From NCBI GenBank assembly GCA_021654635.1, contig AP025179.1, positions 3,038,001 to 3,102,000 of the forward strand: a DNA stretch of 64,000 nucleotides. The letters are read 5' to 3'. The DNA is from Mycobacterium kiyosense (GTDB taxonomy: Bacteria > Actinomycetota > Actinomycetes > Mycobacteriales > Mycobacteriaceae). Position 1 is the first letter of the stretch; each line of letters begins with the position of its first letter. This document shows, one piece after another, positions 24,531 through 33,360 of the stretch. The notes beneath the pieces are model-generated. The model was given only the letters and a program-made list of their open reading frames with translations, ran no database searches and had not been told where the DNA came from. Made by a program: the position numbers and the translations under genes.

Positions 24531-25982
24531 GCGACCGAAGAACGACCCCTCCCCCAGTTGCGTCCCGCTGGCGTACCCCTTGCCGTCCTGGGCGATGTTG
24601 GACGCACACGCACCCGCGGCGAACAGCCCGGGGATGACGCTGCCGTCGTCGCGCTGCACCTCACCGTCCAGGGTGACCGCGAGCCCGCCGATGGTGAACC
24701 CGGAGTACATCGCCCGCCCCAGCGACAGGTCGAACACCGCCCACGGGCTCTTGTCTTGTGCCGCAACGTATTCCGGCTGCTTGTGAAAGTCGGGGTCCTC
24801 GCCCCGGGCGGCGTGTTCGTTGTAGCGCTGCAGCGTCGCGGCGAGATTGCCCGCCGGGATGCCCAGCGCTTCCTCCATCTCGGCGATCGTCTCGTAGCCG
24901 TCGAGGAACTTGATCAACGGCATCTCGGGCATCTGCATGTGCGCTTCGTCGACAATCAGGTAAGCGGTCTGCTCGGGCTGCTCGAGCACGAACGCCGAGG
25001 TCCGCGAATGGTAGGAATCCTCGGCGACGAACCGCTTGCCGTCCTTATTGACGATCACCCCGGTGAGCAGGATTTCCGGCGGATACGCCGCCGCGGTGAT
25101 GAACAACTCGTCCATGTTCTTGGTGGCCGCACCGGCCGAGACGCCCAGCCGGATGCCCAGCCCGTCGTCGTTCGGGTTGCCCAGGATGTAGGGCGCCACC
25201 AGGCCGTGGTGTTTGGTGCGCCGCGGCTGACCCAGCGCGGGAGTGTGCTCGGCGACCATCTCGGGATTCATGGCGAAACCGCCGGCGGCGATGATCACCG
25301 CATTGGCCCGGGCCGCGCCGGTCTCGCCGAAGTGCTTCCAGGTCACCCCGACCACCGCGCCGCCGTCGTCGACGACCAGGTTGGTCGCGCCGGTCTCGTA
25401 GCGGATCAGCACCCCCAGTTCGTCGGCGCGCTTGACCAGCAGGTCGATCACCATGGCAGCCCCGCCCAACTCGCCGGGCACCGGCACCGAGTGCCCCCGC
25501 GGCGCCGGCACGGCTTGCTCGCAGAACGGCCACACCTTCTCGTTGCCGGTGTAGCTGAGTCCTTCGGTGCCCGGCGGCACCACGACCTTGCCCGGGTAGA
25601 AGCTGCGCTCGAACTGGAAGCCAAGGGCCTCAAGCCAATTGAAATGTTCGACGCTGCCGTCGCAGTAGGCGCGGATCTTGTCGAGTTCGGGTTCCCGCGA
25701 CGCGGCGACCAGGTATTTGTACATCTCGTCGGGCGTATCGGGGTGACCGGTCGCCTCCTGGACTGCGGTACCGCCACCCAGGTAGAAGTGGCCGCCGGCC
25801 ATCGAGGTGGTGCCGCCGGCCGCGGCGGCGCGCTCGAGCACCAGCACCCGCGCTCCCGCGGCCGCAGCGCTGACCGCCGCGCACCCGCCGGCGATGCCGA
25901 AGCCGAGCACCAACACGTCGACGTCGTCGGACCAGGACGCCACCGTGTCGGCCTTGACCGTGGCGGGGATCTCGGTGCTCAT
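24489..25982 (-). CDS. FAD-dependent flavoprotein, fumarate reductase/ketosteroid dehydrogenase type (Rv1817-like)
   Basis: A 497-residue FAD-binding protein of the fumarate reductase/succinate dehydrogenase flavoprotein superfamily. The N-terminal dinucleotide-binding fold is VDVLVLGFGIAGGCAAVSAA, followed by an acidic strand end (VLVLERAAAAGGTT). The C-terminal FAD motif is SGFTIGGLAVTLDG ... GLFAAGACASN. The substrate is unknown; related proteins act on fumarate or 3-oxosteroids. Its 3' end lies inside a 50-bp tandem repeat, so its C-terminal residues may vary with copy number. It is translationally coupled (4-bp overlap) to the VOC gene upstream. Confidence 0.88.
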   Translation of the reverse strand: MSTEIPATVKADTVASWSDDVDVLVLGFGIAGGCAAVSAAAAGARVLVLERAAAAGGTTSMAGGHFYLGGGTAVQEATGHPDTPDEMYKYLVAASREPELDKIRAYCDGSVEHFNWLEALGFQFERSFYPGKVVVPPGTEGLSYTGNEKVWPFCEQAVPAPRGHSVPVPGELGGAAMVIDLLVKRADELGVLIRYETGATNLVVDDGGAVVGVTWKHFGETGAARANAVIIAAGGFAMNPEMVAEHTPALGQPRRTKHHGLVAPYILGNPNDDGLGIRLGVSAGAATKNMDELFITAAAYPPEILLTGVIVNKDGKRFVAEDSYHSRTSAFVLEQPEQTAYLIVDEAHMQMPEMPLIKFLDGYETIAEMEEALGIPAGNLAATLQRYNEHAARGEDPDFHKQPEYVAAQDKSPWAVFDLSLGRAMYSGFTIGGLAVTLDGEVQRDDGSVIPGLFAAGACASNIAQDGKGYASGTQLGEGSFFGRRAGARAAARVQAR

Positions 25983-26533
25983 CGGCGCGCCTCCTGCTCG
26001 TCACTACGGTGTGCATCGTCGTTGCCGCGGCTCACTTGTTGCTCCTGCTTTATGTAGTCGTAGAACGCTTTAATCTCGGGCGACAGGTACGCGATCTCGA
26101 CATACGGCACCCCGGCATTCGGGGCCGCTACGTAGGCGAACCGGATACCGCCGGCCATTACCCCCTGCTGCACTACCTCGGCGCCCTGCTCGGCGGCATC
26201 GACCAGAGCGGCGTCGAATTGCTCGCGGCTTTGGGCCTCCATGCAGATGTGGTGCAAGCCCGCGCCGTGGTCGCGCAGGAATTCACTATAGATATTCTCG
26301 CCGCGGACCGGTTCGATCAGCTCGAGCTGCATGTCGCCGAGGTAGCTCAGCGAGATGTGCGCGACGAAGTCGGCGGGCTCGCCGCGATAGCTGCAGGCGT
26401 CCGGAGCAAAGTGGACATCGGGGATACGCACCCATTTGCGGGCGCCTAAAAGGCCGGTGAGGGCCTTTTCTGTGGCAGCGAGGTCCGACGTGACCCACGC
26501 GATCTGGACGGGTGATTGAACGAGGAGGTTCAT
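25979..26533 (-). CDS. Glyoxalase/VOC superfamily protein
   Basis: A 184-residue protein with the VOC fold: LVQSPVQIAWVTSDLAATEKAL at the start, and LHHICMEAQSREQFDAAL with a candidate metal histidine in the second half. The start chosen is the ATG at 26533 (MNLLVQSPVQIAWVTSD). Its stop overlaps the start of the flavoprotein gene by 4 bp, so the two are an operon. Together they suggest a catabolic pair acting on one substrate, possibly aromatic or steroid-like; that is inference. The 100 bp up to the TetR gene (26534-26633) show no gene. Confidence 0.8.
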   Translation of the reverse strand: MNLLVQSPVQIAWVTSDLAATEKALTGLLGARKWVRIPDVHFAPDACSYRGEPADFVAHISLSYLGDMQLELIEPVRGENIYSEFLRDHGAGLHHICMEAQSREQFDAALVDAAEQGAEVVQQGVMAGGIRFAYVAAPNAGVPYVEIAYLSPEIKAFYDYIKQEQQVSRGNDDAHRSDEQEARR

Positions 26534-26633
26534 CGCTTCGGAGGATATCCCAGCCGGTCGCCCGTCAGAACTGCCGGGAAGCAATTTGCCGTCGCCGCCA
26601 CCGGCGGCCGTGATGAGCTGGACTGAACATGTT

Positions 26634-27338
26634 CTAGTTCCGTCCGCCGAACATGTCCAGCAGCAGGTGCACCTGAGTGTCGAAGACCGCGCGGGCGTCG
26701 GTGAGGGTATCCGCGCCGTATTGGCCGAACACTTCGAGACTGATGGCGCCCACCAGCCCGGCGAACAGCAGGAAGCACTTGCCCATCACCCGGTCGTCGC
26801 CCGGGAACGAGTACTCGCTGCGCAGCCGCTCGAAGTCCGACGAGGTCGGTTGTGCCACGTGGTCGTTGGTCAACACGATGTCGCCGGTGGTGATCCCGGC
26901 CGCGACGGCGTCCAGCAACGCCGCGATGACCCGAGTCCCGGCCGGGACGGTGCGCTGTGCCGGTGCGTGGTACCCGGGAACCGGGCTGCCGTACAGCAAC
27001 GCCCAGCGGGCGGGGTGCGCGACGGCCCATGCCCGCATGGCGTGTGCCATCGCGTTCACGTCGTCGCTCCACGAATCGCCGGTGGTGTCGTCGCGCGCCC
27101 GGTCGACTTTGTCGGCGAGATCGGTGTACGCGTCGACGAGCAACAGCGTCAGCAGTTCGTCGCGACTGGCGACGTAGCGGTACACCGCGGAGGACACCAT
27201 GCCGAGGTCCCGGGCAATCGCGCGCAATGACAAACCAGCCGCGCCGTGGTCCACCAGATGTCGGCGGCCCAGCTCGACGATCTTGGCCTCGATCTGATCC
27301 CGCGACTCCTGGCGTTTGCCCACGGCCAAGTCTGACAC
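26634..27338 (-). CDS. TetR-family regulator (Rv1816-like)
   Basis: A 234-residue TetR regulator. The helix-turn-helix is at about residues 30-65 (LSLRAIARDLGMVSSAVYRYVASRDEL). The C-terminal ligand domain carries WAVAHPARWALLYGSPVPGYHAP, typical of the TetR_C_13-like family. The GTG at 27338 gives exactly the M. tuberculosis Rv1816 length (from memory). It is divergent from a deazaflavin-type oxidoreductase gene across 92 bp containing a perfect 17-bp palindrome, so it probably represses that gene and itself. Confidence 0.9.
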   Translation of the reverse strand: MSDLAVGKRQESRDQIEAKIVELGRRHLVDHGAAGLSLRAIARDLGMVSSAVYRYVASRDELLTLLLVDAYTDLADKVDRARDDTTGDSWSDDVNAMAHAMRAWAVAHPARWALLYGSPVPGYHAPAQRTVPAGTRVIAALLDAVAAGITTGDIVLTNDHVAQPTSSDFERLRSEYSFPGDDRVMGKCFLLFAGLVGAISLEVFGQYGADTLTDARAVFDTQVHLLLDMFGGRN

Positions 27339-27393
27339 AACCGAGATCACCGCTCTTGCTTTTTGCCGGCGGGCGTGGCACGGTAGCATCAAC

Positions 27394-27410
27394 AGAGAGC
27401 ACTGCTCTCT
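27394..27410. promoter_or_regulatory. Probable TetR operator between divergent genes
   Basis: AGAGAGCACTGCTCTCT is a perfect palindrome with 8-base arms around one central base. It lies 56 bases from the TetR start and 20 bases before the oxidoreductase ATG. A plausible promoter for the plus-strand gene, TTGCCG (27364-27369) and TAGCAT (27384-27389), ends just before it, so a bound repressor would block initiation. Size and position fit TetR operators. The assignment is inference. Confidence 0.75.
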
Positions 27411-27430
27411 CAGTGCGCACGGAGGTCGGC

Positions 27431-27871
27431 ATGTCGATGCATTACCAGCAACCAAGCCGGATCGAGCGCAGCGCGAACACGCTGATGCGCTGGCTTGCCG
27501 AACTGGGGATCGGCATTGCCGGAACGCGCGCCCTGCGGGTCCGCGGACGCAAGACCGGTACACCGCGTGGTGTGGTCGTCAACCTGCTGACCGTGGACGG
27601 CACGGATTACGTGATCTCACCGCGCGGCGACACCCAGTGGGCACGCAATGTTCGGGCCGCGGGCGTCGTCGAACTGGGCTCGCGCTGGCACAGGGAATCC
27701 CGCGCCATCAGCGAAGTCGCCGACGACGTCAAGCCCGCCATTCTGCGGCGCTATCTGGCTCGCTGGTATTGGCAGGTCAAGGCGTACGTGGGCGGGCTGA
27801 CACCCGAATCGGACGACGCGGATTACCGTGCCGCCGCACCGCGGATCCCGGTATTCGCGCTAGCCAAATGA
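27431..27871 (+). CDS. Deazaflavin (F420)-dependent nitroreductase-family protein
   Basis: A 146-residue protein of the Ddn/DUF385 split-barrel family, recognised by RVRGRKTGTPRGVVVNLLTV, YVISPRGDTQWARNVRAAGVVEL and the C-terminal PVFALAK. Members use F420H2 to reduce quinones or nitro compounds; the substrate here is unknown. The ATG at 27431 has GGAGG 5 bases upstream. It is divergent from the TetR gene with an operator-like palindrome between them, so it is probably the regulated target. It ends one base from the convergent protease gene. Confidence 0.88.
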   Translation: MSMHYQQPSRIERSANTLMRWLAELGIGIAGTRALRVRGRKTGTPRGVVVNLLTVDGTDYVISPRGDTQWARNVRAAGVVELGSRWHRESRAISEVADDVKPAILRRYLARWYWQVKAYVGGLTPESDDADYRAAAPRIPVFALAK

Positions 27872-27872
27872 G

Positions 27873-28535
27873 CTAACTCGCCCCCGCGCCCATATCCTGG
27901 CGGGCCTGCTCGGAAGCGCTCTGCCAGGACACCGCTGCCGGGAAGTCGCCCCACATGCTGTTGAAGATCCCGATGAGCTGGCCGACGCCTCCCGACGACA
28001 GATACACCGGTCCACCCGAGTCACCCTGCTGGGTCTGCACGCCGTGGGACATGGTGAACCACCCGTTGTTGACGCTTTCCACCGTGCCGCAGGTTTCCCC
28101 GGTGGTCACTCCGAAGTGGCAGACCGCCTGTCCGGGCGCGGCGACCACGCCTGGGCTCGCCACCAGTCCCCGGCCCCCGGGCAGGATGTTGCTCATCGTG
28201 ACGTTGCTGGCCAAGGCGATGGCCTCGTAGTCGTCGATGGGCTGGTCGGTGGCCACGGTGGAACCGGTGGGGGTGTTGTCGCGGGAGGCCACCACGCGGC
28301 CGATCGGGTTGTTGTCCCGGTCGTAGACCATTCCTCCGCGGCAGTGCCCGGCGCTGTACGCCGTGCGCCGCGGAATGTCGACAAAACCGAGAGTGCAGAC
28401 GTGGTTGTCCTGATGAATCTCCATGCCCGGGAAAACCAACGTCGACTCGGCTGCGGCAGTGGCCGGCGACAGCCCGGCGGCCACCATCGAGACAGCCGCC
28501 GCGGCCGTGCATGCGCGCAAGGTCAGGCGATACAA
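27873..28535 (-). CDS. Secreted trypsin-like serine protease (Rv1815-like)
   Basis: A 220-residue protein with an N-terminal signal peptide ([19 protein letters not shown], probable cleavage near ATAAA, about residue 29). The chymotrypsin-fold triad is visible: His64 in SAGHC, an Asp near 101-102 (PIDDYEAI) and Ser173 in GDSGGP. Cysteines at 47/65 and 139/149 could form two disulfides. The protein should act outside the membrane; no substrate is known. The 102 bp between its start and the erg3 stop (28536-28637) could hold its promoter. Confidence 0.88.
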   Translation of the reverse strand: MYRLTLRACTAAAAVSMVAAGLSPATAAAESTLVFPGMEIHQDNHVCTLGFVDIPRRTAYSAGHCRGGMVYDRDNNPIGRVVASRDNTPTGSTVATDQPIDDYEAIALASNVTMSNILPGGRGLVASPGVVAAPGQAVCHFGVTTGETCGTVESVNNGWFTMSHGVQTQQGDSGGPVYLSSGGVGQLIGIFNSMWGDFPAAVSWQSASEQARQDMGAGAS

Positions 28536-28637
28536 AACCGACTCCGATCCGTTATGGCCGACGAAGCGCCGACCTGCACTTTCAGGTTACGTCGTAACCA
28601 CCCCGACACTAAGTCTTCGCGCAGAACGCTGGCGGCG

Positions 28638-29594
28638 TTACCGAGTGCTCGCCACCGGGGCGACTTTGCCGTTGCGATCGGCGCCGCCGGGAGCCCAACC
28701 GGGCGGCCCGAAAACGTAGCCCAGCCGGTCGCGCAGCCGGCTCGCCGAGCGCCAATCCCGCGCGATCGCGACGTATTCGTAGGTCTGCAGTTTCCAGATG
28801 TTGAACGTGTCGACCTGCTTGGTCAGCCCGTAGTGCGGCCGGAACAACTCCTCTTGGAAGCTGCCGAAAATCCGGTCCCACAGGATGAAGATGCCGCCGT
28901 AATTCCGGTCCAGGTACACCTTGTCCATGCCGTGGTGTACCCGGTGGTGGGACGGCGTATTGAAGACGTACTCGAACCACCGGGGCAGCTTGCCGATCCG
29001 CTCGGTGTGCACCCAGAACTGGTAGATCAGGTTCAGCGACCAACTGAAGAACACCATCCACGGGGGCAATCCCAACAGCGGCAACGGCACCCACATCAGG
29101 ATCTCGCCGCTGTTGTTCCACTTCTGTCGCAACGCGGTGGCCAGGTTGTAGTACTGGCTCGAATGATGAGCCTGGTGAGTGGCCCAGATCAGCCGGACCC
29201 GGTGTGCGGCGCGGTGATAGGCGTAGTAGAGCAGGTCGACTCCGAGCAACGCGACGACCCAGGTGTACCACTTGCTCGCCGACAGATGCCATGGCGCAAC
29301 GTAGGCATAGAGGGCGGCGTACCCGAATAGGGCCAACGTCTTCCAGGCGGCGGTGGTGGCTATCGACACCAAACCCATCGAGATGCTCGTCATCGAATCC
29401 CGGGCGAGGTAGGCGCCCGAGGCGGGCCTGGAATCGGCGGGGTCCCCGGTGCCGGCCGCGGCGTCGAACTTCGCCAACTTGCGGGCGGCCGTCCACTCCA
29501 GCGTCAAAAGCAGCAGGAAGAACGGAATCGCGAACAGCACCGGGTCCCGCAGCTCGGCCGGCAGCGCCGAGAGAAATCCGGTCAGAGCATGCAC
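28638..29594 (-). CDS. erg3: Sterol desaturase/fatty acid hydroxylase family protein (Erg3-like, Rv1814-like)
   Basis: A 318-residue membrane di-iron enzyme. The three histidine clusters are YHRAAH, THQAHHSS and SHHRVHHG. Hydrophobic segments lie near the N-terminus (LFAIPFFLLLLTLEW) and between the clusters. The family desaturates or hydroxylates lipids; the M. tuberculosis gene is named erg3 by similarity to C-5 sterol desaturase, with the substrate unproven. The start is uncertain: GTG at 29594 (VHALTGFLSALPAEL) matches the family N-terminus but has a poor ribosome site. It is divergent from the hydrolase gene across 61 bp. Confidence 0.85.
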   Translation of the reverse strand: MHALTGFLSALPAELRDPVLFAIPFFLLLLTLEWTAARKLAKFDAAAGTGDPADSRPASGAYLARDSMTSISMGLVSIATTAAWKTLALFGYAALYAYVAPWHLSASKWYTWVVALLGVDLLYYAYHRAAHRVRLIWATHQAHHSSQYYNLATALRQKWNNSGEILMWVPLPLLGLPPWMVFFSWSLNLIYQFWVHTERIGKLPRWFEYVFNTPSHHRVHHGMDKVYLDRNYGGIFILWDRIFGSFQEELFRPHYGLTKQVDTFNIWKLQTYEYVAIARDWRSASRLRDRLGYVFGPPGWAPGGADRNGKVAPVASTR

Positions 29595-29655
29595 AGCAAA
29601 ACAGATTACTGATTGCGGGATCGCTGTGTGCCGGGTTGTGTCACGGTAGACGTTG

Positions 29656-30594
29656 ATGGCGATCAACGAATTCAAGATCAGGGTGGCCCGCCCGATCCGC
29701 AAGCCGCACGTCACGCAGCGGCTGCTGCGCGCCTCCGGTGTTCGCAACCGGTTGTTCCCGGCGGCGAAGCTGGAACATTGGGCGGCCAACCCGCGCCCAC
29801 CCTACTGCGGGCTGCCCTCCAAGCTGGTGCTCAAGAAGGTCGACGTGACGCGCACCGACCTCAACGGCCGCCCGGTCTACCAGGTCACGCCTCGGCACAT
29901 CGGTCCCGACGAGCTGGGCGGGCACGTGCTGTACCTGCACGGCGGCGCGTACGTGCTGGACCTGCTACCCCACTTCCATTGGCCCGCCATTGCCCGGCTG
30001 GCCCTGACCCTGCGCCGATCCCTCACCGTGCCGATCTACCCGATCGCCCCCGAACACACCTACCGCCAGGTCTTCCCGTTCCTGTTGCAGGTCTACCGCC
30101 GGATGCTGGACACCTGGGAGCCGGATTCGATTGCCTTCATGGGTGATTCGGCCGGCGGTGGGATGGCGTTCGCGCTGTGTCACGCGGTGCGCGACGCCGG
30201 GCTGCCACAGCCCACTGACGCACTGCTGCTCTCGCCCTGGATGCACCTCGGCCTGCCCGCCCCCGAGGTGCTGACGGTGGCAAAGATCGATCCGTTCCTC
30301 AACCTCGATGACCTGCGGGCCGCGGGCCTCCGCTACGCGGGCGGTGACCCCTTGGACCACCCGCTGCTCAGTCCGAGCATGGGTCCCCTGGACGGCCTGC
30401 CCCGGCTGACGGTCTTCACCGGAACCCACGACGTGCTCAACCCCGATGCTCGCGCCTTCCGCAACCGTGCGATCGCCGAAGGACACGACATCGGGTGGCA
30501 CGAACTCGAGGGCGGTATGCACACCTGGATGCTGCTGCCCGGGCAGAAGGCAAGGGTGACGCTCGGACAGATTCGGCAGGTGCTGTCCGGGTGA
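29656..30594 (+). CDS. Alpha/beta hydrolase, hormone-sensitive lipase type
   Basis: A 312-residue esterase/lipase. The oxyanion motif HGGAY is followed by the nucleophile elbow GDSAGGG, then the acid in THDVLNPD and the histidine in GGMHTW, giving a complete triad in the order of the hormone-sensitive-lipase (Lip) family. There is no signal peptide, so it is probably cytosolic. The ATG at 29656 (MAINEFKIRVARPIRKPH) is preferred to the TTG just before it. It ends in a GTGA overlap with the start of a decayed dehydrogenase gene, showing it was once the upstream partner in a coupled pair. Confidence 0.88.
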   Translation: MAINEFKIRVARPIRKPHVTQRLLRASGVRNRLFPAAKLEHWAANPRPPYCGLPSKLVLKKVDVTRTDLNGRPVYQVTPRHIGPDELGGHVLYLHGGAYVLDLLPHFHWPAIARLALTLRRSLTVPIYPIAPEHTYRQVFPFLLQVYRRMLDTWEPDSIAFMGDSAGGGMAFALCHAVRDAGLPQPTDALLLSPWMHLGLPAPEVLTVAKIDPFLNLDDLRAAGLRYAGGDPLDHPLLSPSMGPLDGLPRLTVFTGTHDVLNPDARAFRNRAIAEGHDIGWHELEGGMHTWMLLPGQKARVTLGQIRQVLSG

Positions 30595-30752
30595 GCCGAG
30601 TGCTGGTGCTCGCCGCCGGCTTCGCCGGGCTGTGGGCGGCACGGGGGCGGCGCGCAGACTCGACGAACTAGCGGTCCAACCCCGGGGCGGTCGCTGCCGC
30701 GGTGGTGAGCCCGCGGCCGTTTCCCGACATCCGGGTCCGCAGCCGCGGCCCT
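30591..30752 (+). pseudogene. Remnant of an NAD(P)H dehydrogenase-like gene (Rv1812c-like)
   Basis: Starting with GTG at 30591 the sequence reads RVLVLAAGFAGLWAARG, a FAD-binding GxGxxG-type N-terminus, then stops in frame (TAG near 30670). A second frame continues with RRLDELAV, and a third with VVSPRPFPDIRVRS, both typical of the next segment of type II NADH dehydrogenases. At least two frameshifts have occurred, and the roughly 350 C-terminal codons are missing where the sequence abuts the mgtC stop. In M. tuberculosis a full-length dehydrogenase (Rv1812c) lies next to mgtC (from memory). This is a decaying remnant, not a single sequencing error. Confidence 0.8.
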
Positions 30753-30754
30753 GA

Positions 30755-31483
30755 TCAGTCGGATTGCGGGGCGGGCAGTCCGGCGGCGCTGGTCTCACCG
30801 GCATACCAGTGCACGGCGTGGACGCCCGGCTGCAAGGACAATTCGGCCACCAGATTCTCCAGCCTGGCCGGCGAGTGACCGTCCAGCAGCACATGGGCGG
30901 TCAGCGTGATGTTGTCTTCTCCGCTCGCCCCGGTGTGGATGCCGCGCAGGATGATGTCGTTGCTGCGGGTGTGCTGCACGATCTGGGCACGGGCATACTT
31001 CGCCGACTTGGGCCGGCAGATCACCTGGACCTGATACGGCTCGAGACCCTCGTCGTCGTCGCCGGAGTTGTCATGGTCGATGAGACGGCCCAGCGGGCGG
31101 CCCAGCAGATGGATCAGGACGACGGTGCCGGTGGCGATCAGCGCGAACACCAGATGCCCGGATGCGGCCAGCACCCCCACCGCCGCCGAGCACCACAGCG
31201 TGGCAGCAGTGTTGAGACCGCGCACGTTGGCACCCTCGCGCAGAATCACCCCGCCGCCGAGGAACCCGATTCCCGACACCACATAGGAGGCCACCCGGGT
31301 GGCGCTGGTGTCCTCGGTGGCCACGGCGTACAGCACGAACAGTGTCGCGCCGGTGGCCACCAGCGCGTTGGTCCGCAGCCCCGCCATCCGGGCTCGCCAT
31401 TGGCGTTCGAAGCCGATCAGCGCGCCGCATCCCAGCCCTACCGCCAGGCGGAGCGCGAACTCGGCGTTGGTCAGTGTGTGCAC
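30755..31483 (-). CDS. mgtC: MgtC virulence-factor membrane protein
   Basis: A 242-residue protein. The MgtC membrane domain (about 1-140) has the conserved GFERQWRARMAGLRTNALVA and GIGFLGGGVILREG segments. A cytoplasmic ACT-like domain (about 150-242) ends LENLVAELSLQPGVHAVHWYAG. MgtC helps bacteria grow at low Mg2+ and survive in macrophages, partly by inhibiting the F1Fo ATPase in some species. The GTG at 31483 (VHTLTNAEFALRL) is chosen by family N-terminus. It is the last gene of the minus-strand PPE/DUF732 cluster, 104 bp after a DUF732 gene. Confidence 0.95.
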   Translation of the reverse strand: MHTLTNAEFALRLAVGLGCGALIGFERQWRARMAGLRTNALVATGATLFVLYAVATEDTSATRVASYVVSGIGFLGGGVILREGANVRGLNTAATLWCSAAVGVLAASGHLVFALIATGTVVLIHLLGRPLGRLIDHDNSGDDDEGLEPYQVQVICRPKSAKYARAQIVQHTRSNDIILRGIHTGASGEDNITLTAHVLLDGHSPARLENLVAELSLQPGVHAVHWYAGETSAAGLPAPQSD

Positions 31484-31587
31484 CGTGCCCGCCCCCCTCT
31501 CCCGATTGCGAAACGGCATCAGCAGGTAATCAGATTTGGGTTAACACCAGGTGGAGGGCAGGCAAACCAGGAGCTGAGGGCTGCCCG

Positions 31588-31944
31588 TCAGAAGTAGCCA
31601 CCTTCGGGTTGCCCCAGGTGCTCGGGGCAATACGTGTTCGATGCGATGGCCGTGAACAGGGCGGCGCCGTCCAGGGTCAGTGCCGGGTTCTGGTTCTTCA
31701 CGTCGGTCAGAACCTGCAGTCCGGTTTCGCCGTTGCGCATCAGGCCGCACACGGCTTGCGCGGACGTGATCGCCCTGGCCGGATCGGGAACGGCGATACC
31801 GGCATTTTTCAGGGCAGCGAGAAACGCCGCGTCACTGCCGCCGGGGTCGCCGGGGTCACCGTGCACGGCCGGCGCCAGACTCAGCAACGCGACGGCGCCC
31901 ACAACCGCCGGCAGAAGTCTCGCGTGGATCACCAGAAACGCCAC
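31588..31944 (-). CDS. Secreted DUF732 protein (Rv1810-like)
   Basis: A 118-residue protein with an N-terminal signal peptide (LLPAVVGAVALLSLAPAVHG) and a DUF732 domain: DAAFLAALKNAGIAVPDPARAITSAQAVCGLM ... FTAIASNTYCPEHL, with the two conserved cysteines. DUF732 proteins are small exported mycobacterial proteins of unknown function. The GTG start lies 2 bases after the TAG of the upstream PPE gene, so translation is coupled. This is one of three PPE-then-DUF732 pairs in the window. Confidence 0.88.
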   Translation of the reverse strand: MAFLVIHARLLPAVVGAVALLSLAPAVHGDPGDPGGSDAAFLAALKNAGIAVPDPARAITSAQAVCGLMRNGETGLQVLTDVKNQNPALTLDGAALFTAIASNTYCPEHLGQPEGGYF

Positions 31945-31946
31945 CT

Positions 31947-33344
31947 CTACTGCGCGTCGGGCAGCGTGACCCTGGGTTTGTCACCGCTGGACACGTGCAC
32001 CGCGTGGATTCCGGGCTTTTTGGACAGTTTGTCGAGCAGCCCGTCCAGCCCCGCTTTGTCGACGTTCCAGTGCTGTACCGCCTCCGGTTCCTGCTGCAGC
32101 TTGGCGATCACGCTGTCCAGCTTGACCGGCTCCACCGGGCCCTTCTCACCGCCGGCACGGGCCCGAGCACCGCTTCCGCTGTAGACCTGCGCCCCTACGC
32201 TGCCCACCGCGCCGCCGGTCAGGCTCCCCAGGGCCATCTGGTTGACCAGGTCGGCCGGAATCCCCGCCGCGGGGGCGGCGGCCATGCTGGTGGCCGGCAA
32301 CACGTTGGAGACCATCCGGATCGCGGGCGTGGCCGATGCCCAGCTGGGCGGCACCGACAGCTTTCCCACCACGTTGGCCTCCCCGGCACCTGCCGACACG
32401 GCACTGGTGAGTCCGCCGGTCGGCGCCATGCCCAGCCCGGCTCCCAGGGCAGATTTGGGGATGTTCTCGAGTGGCGGCTTCCAGAACAGCTTGAACTCGG
32501 TCATGCCCAGGTTGGGCGCACTCATGACGTCGTTGGCCACCGTGCTGAATCGGCCGATGTCGGCGACGATACCGAACATCAGCTCCCAGGTCGGACCGCC
32601 CACCGTGGTGCCGGTCAGGGTGTTGAGCAGTTCGGACATGCCTTGCATGTAGGCGGTACCGGCCTGACCGAGCGCCTGCAACGCCTGCAGGACGACGTCG
32701 AATGGGAAGGCGGGCGCCGCCGTGGGAGCGGCGGTCGCAGCCGCGGTGGCCGCGGCCGTTCCGGCGGCCAGCCCGCTGGCCTGCCCCACCGCCGCTTGCT
32801 GACCGGCGAGTCCGGAGGCGTCGGTGACCTGGGGTGGTTCGGCGTACGGCGTCAGCTTGGCCGCGGCGGCCGAGGCGTTGGCGTAACCGAACATCGCGGT
32901 GGTGTCCTGGGCCCACATCTCCCCGTACTGCGCCTCGAGGGCGGCAATCGCACCGGTGTTCTGCCCGAAGATGTTCGTGGCCACCAGCTGGGCCAGCTCA
33001 CTGCGGTTGAGCGCGATCTCCGCCGGCGGCACCACCGCGGCGTAAGCCGTCTCGTAGGCGGACACCGCCGCCTTCGCCTGCTCGCCCGCCGCCTTGGCCT
33101 GTGTCGCGGTGGCGGACATCCAGCTCACGTAGGGCGCCACCGCGGCCGCCATCGCGCCCGACGACGGACCGGTCCATCCGTCGTTGACCAGGCCTTCGAT
33201 GATCGCGCCGTAGGACGCGGCCGTGTCCTGCAGTTCGGCCGCCAACGCGTCCCACGCGGTGGCCGCCGCGATCATCGGCCCCGCACCCGGACCCGTGTAC
33301 ATCAGACCGGAGGTGATCTCCGGTGGTCGCGCCGCAAAACTCAT
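31947..33344 (-). CDS. PPE protein, SVP type, with MgtC-like C-terminal motif (PPE33-like)
   Basis: A 465-residue PPE protein. The PPE domain (about 1-175) has RPPEITSGLMYTGPG, the WxG-like GWTGPSS and the EspG-binding helical tip; a [10 protein letters not shown] motif marks the SVP subfamily. The last 60 or so residues are unusual: LDSVIAKLQQEPEAVQHWNV and then LDGLLDKLSKKPGIHAVHVS form a duplicated unit whose second half resembles the C-terminus of MgtC. PPE proteins are exported by type VII systems, mainly ESX-5. The gene is coupled to the DUF732 gene downstream. Confidence 0.92.
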   Translation of the reverse strand: MSFAARPPEITSGLMYTGPGAGPMIAAATAWDALAAELQDTAASYGAIIEGLVNDGWTGPSSGAMAAAVAPYVSWMSATATQAKAAGEQAKAAVSAYETAYAAVVPPAEIALNRSELAQLVATNIFGQNTGAIAALEAQYGEMWAQDTTAMFGYANASAAAAKLTPYAEPPQVTDASGLAGQQAAVGQASGLAAGTAAATAAATAAPTAAPAFPFDVVLQALQALGQAGTAYMQGMSELLNTLTGTTVGGPTWELMFGIVADIGRFSTVANDVMSAPNLGMTEFKLFWKPPLENIPKSALGAGLGMAPTGGLTSAVSAGAGEANVVGKLSVPPSWASATPAIRMVSNVLPATSMAAAPAAGIPADLVNQMALGSLTGGAVGSVGAQVYSGSGARARAGGEKGPVEPVKLDSVIAKLQQEPEAVQHWNVDKAGLDGLLDKLSKKPGIHAVHVSSGDKPRVTLPDAQ

Positions 33345-33360
33345 CGGCCCCGCCTTCCGT

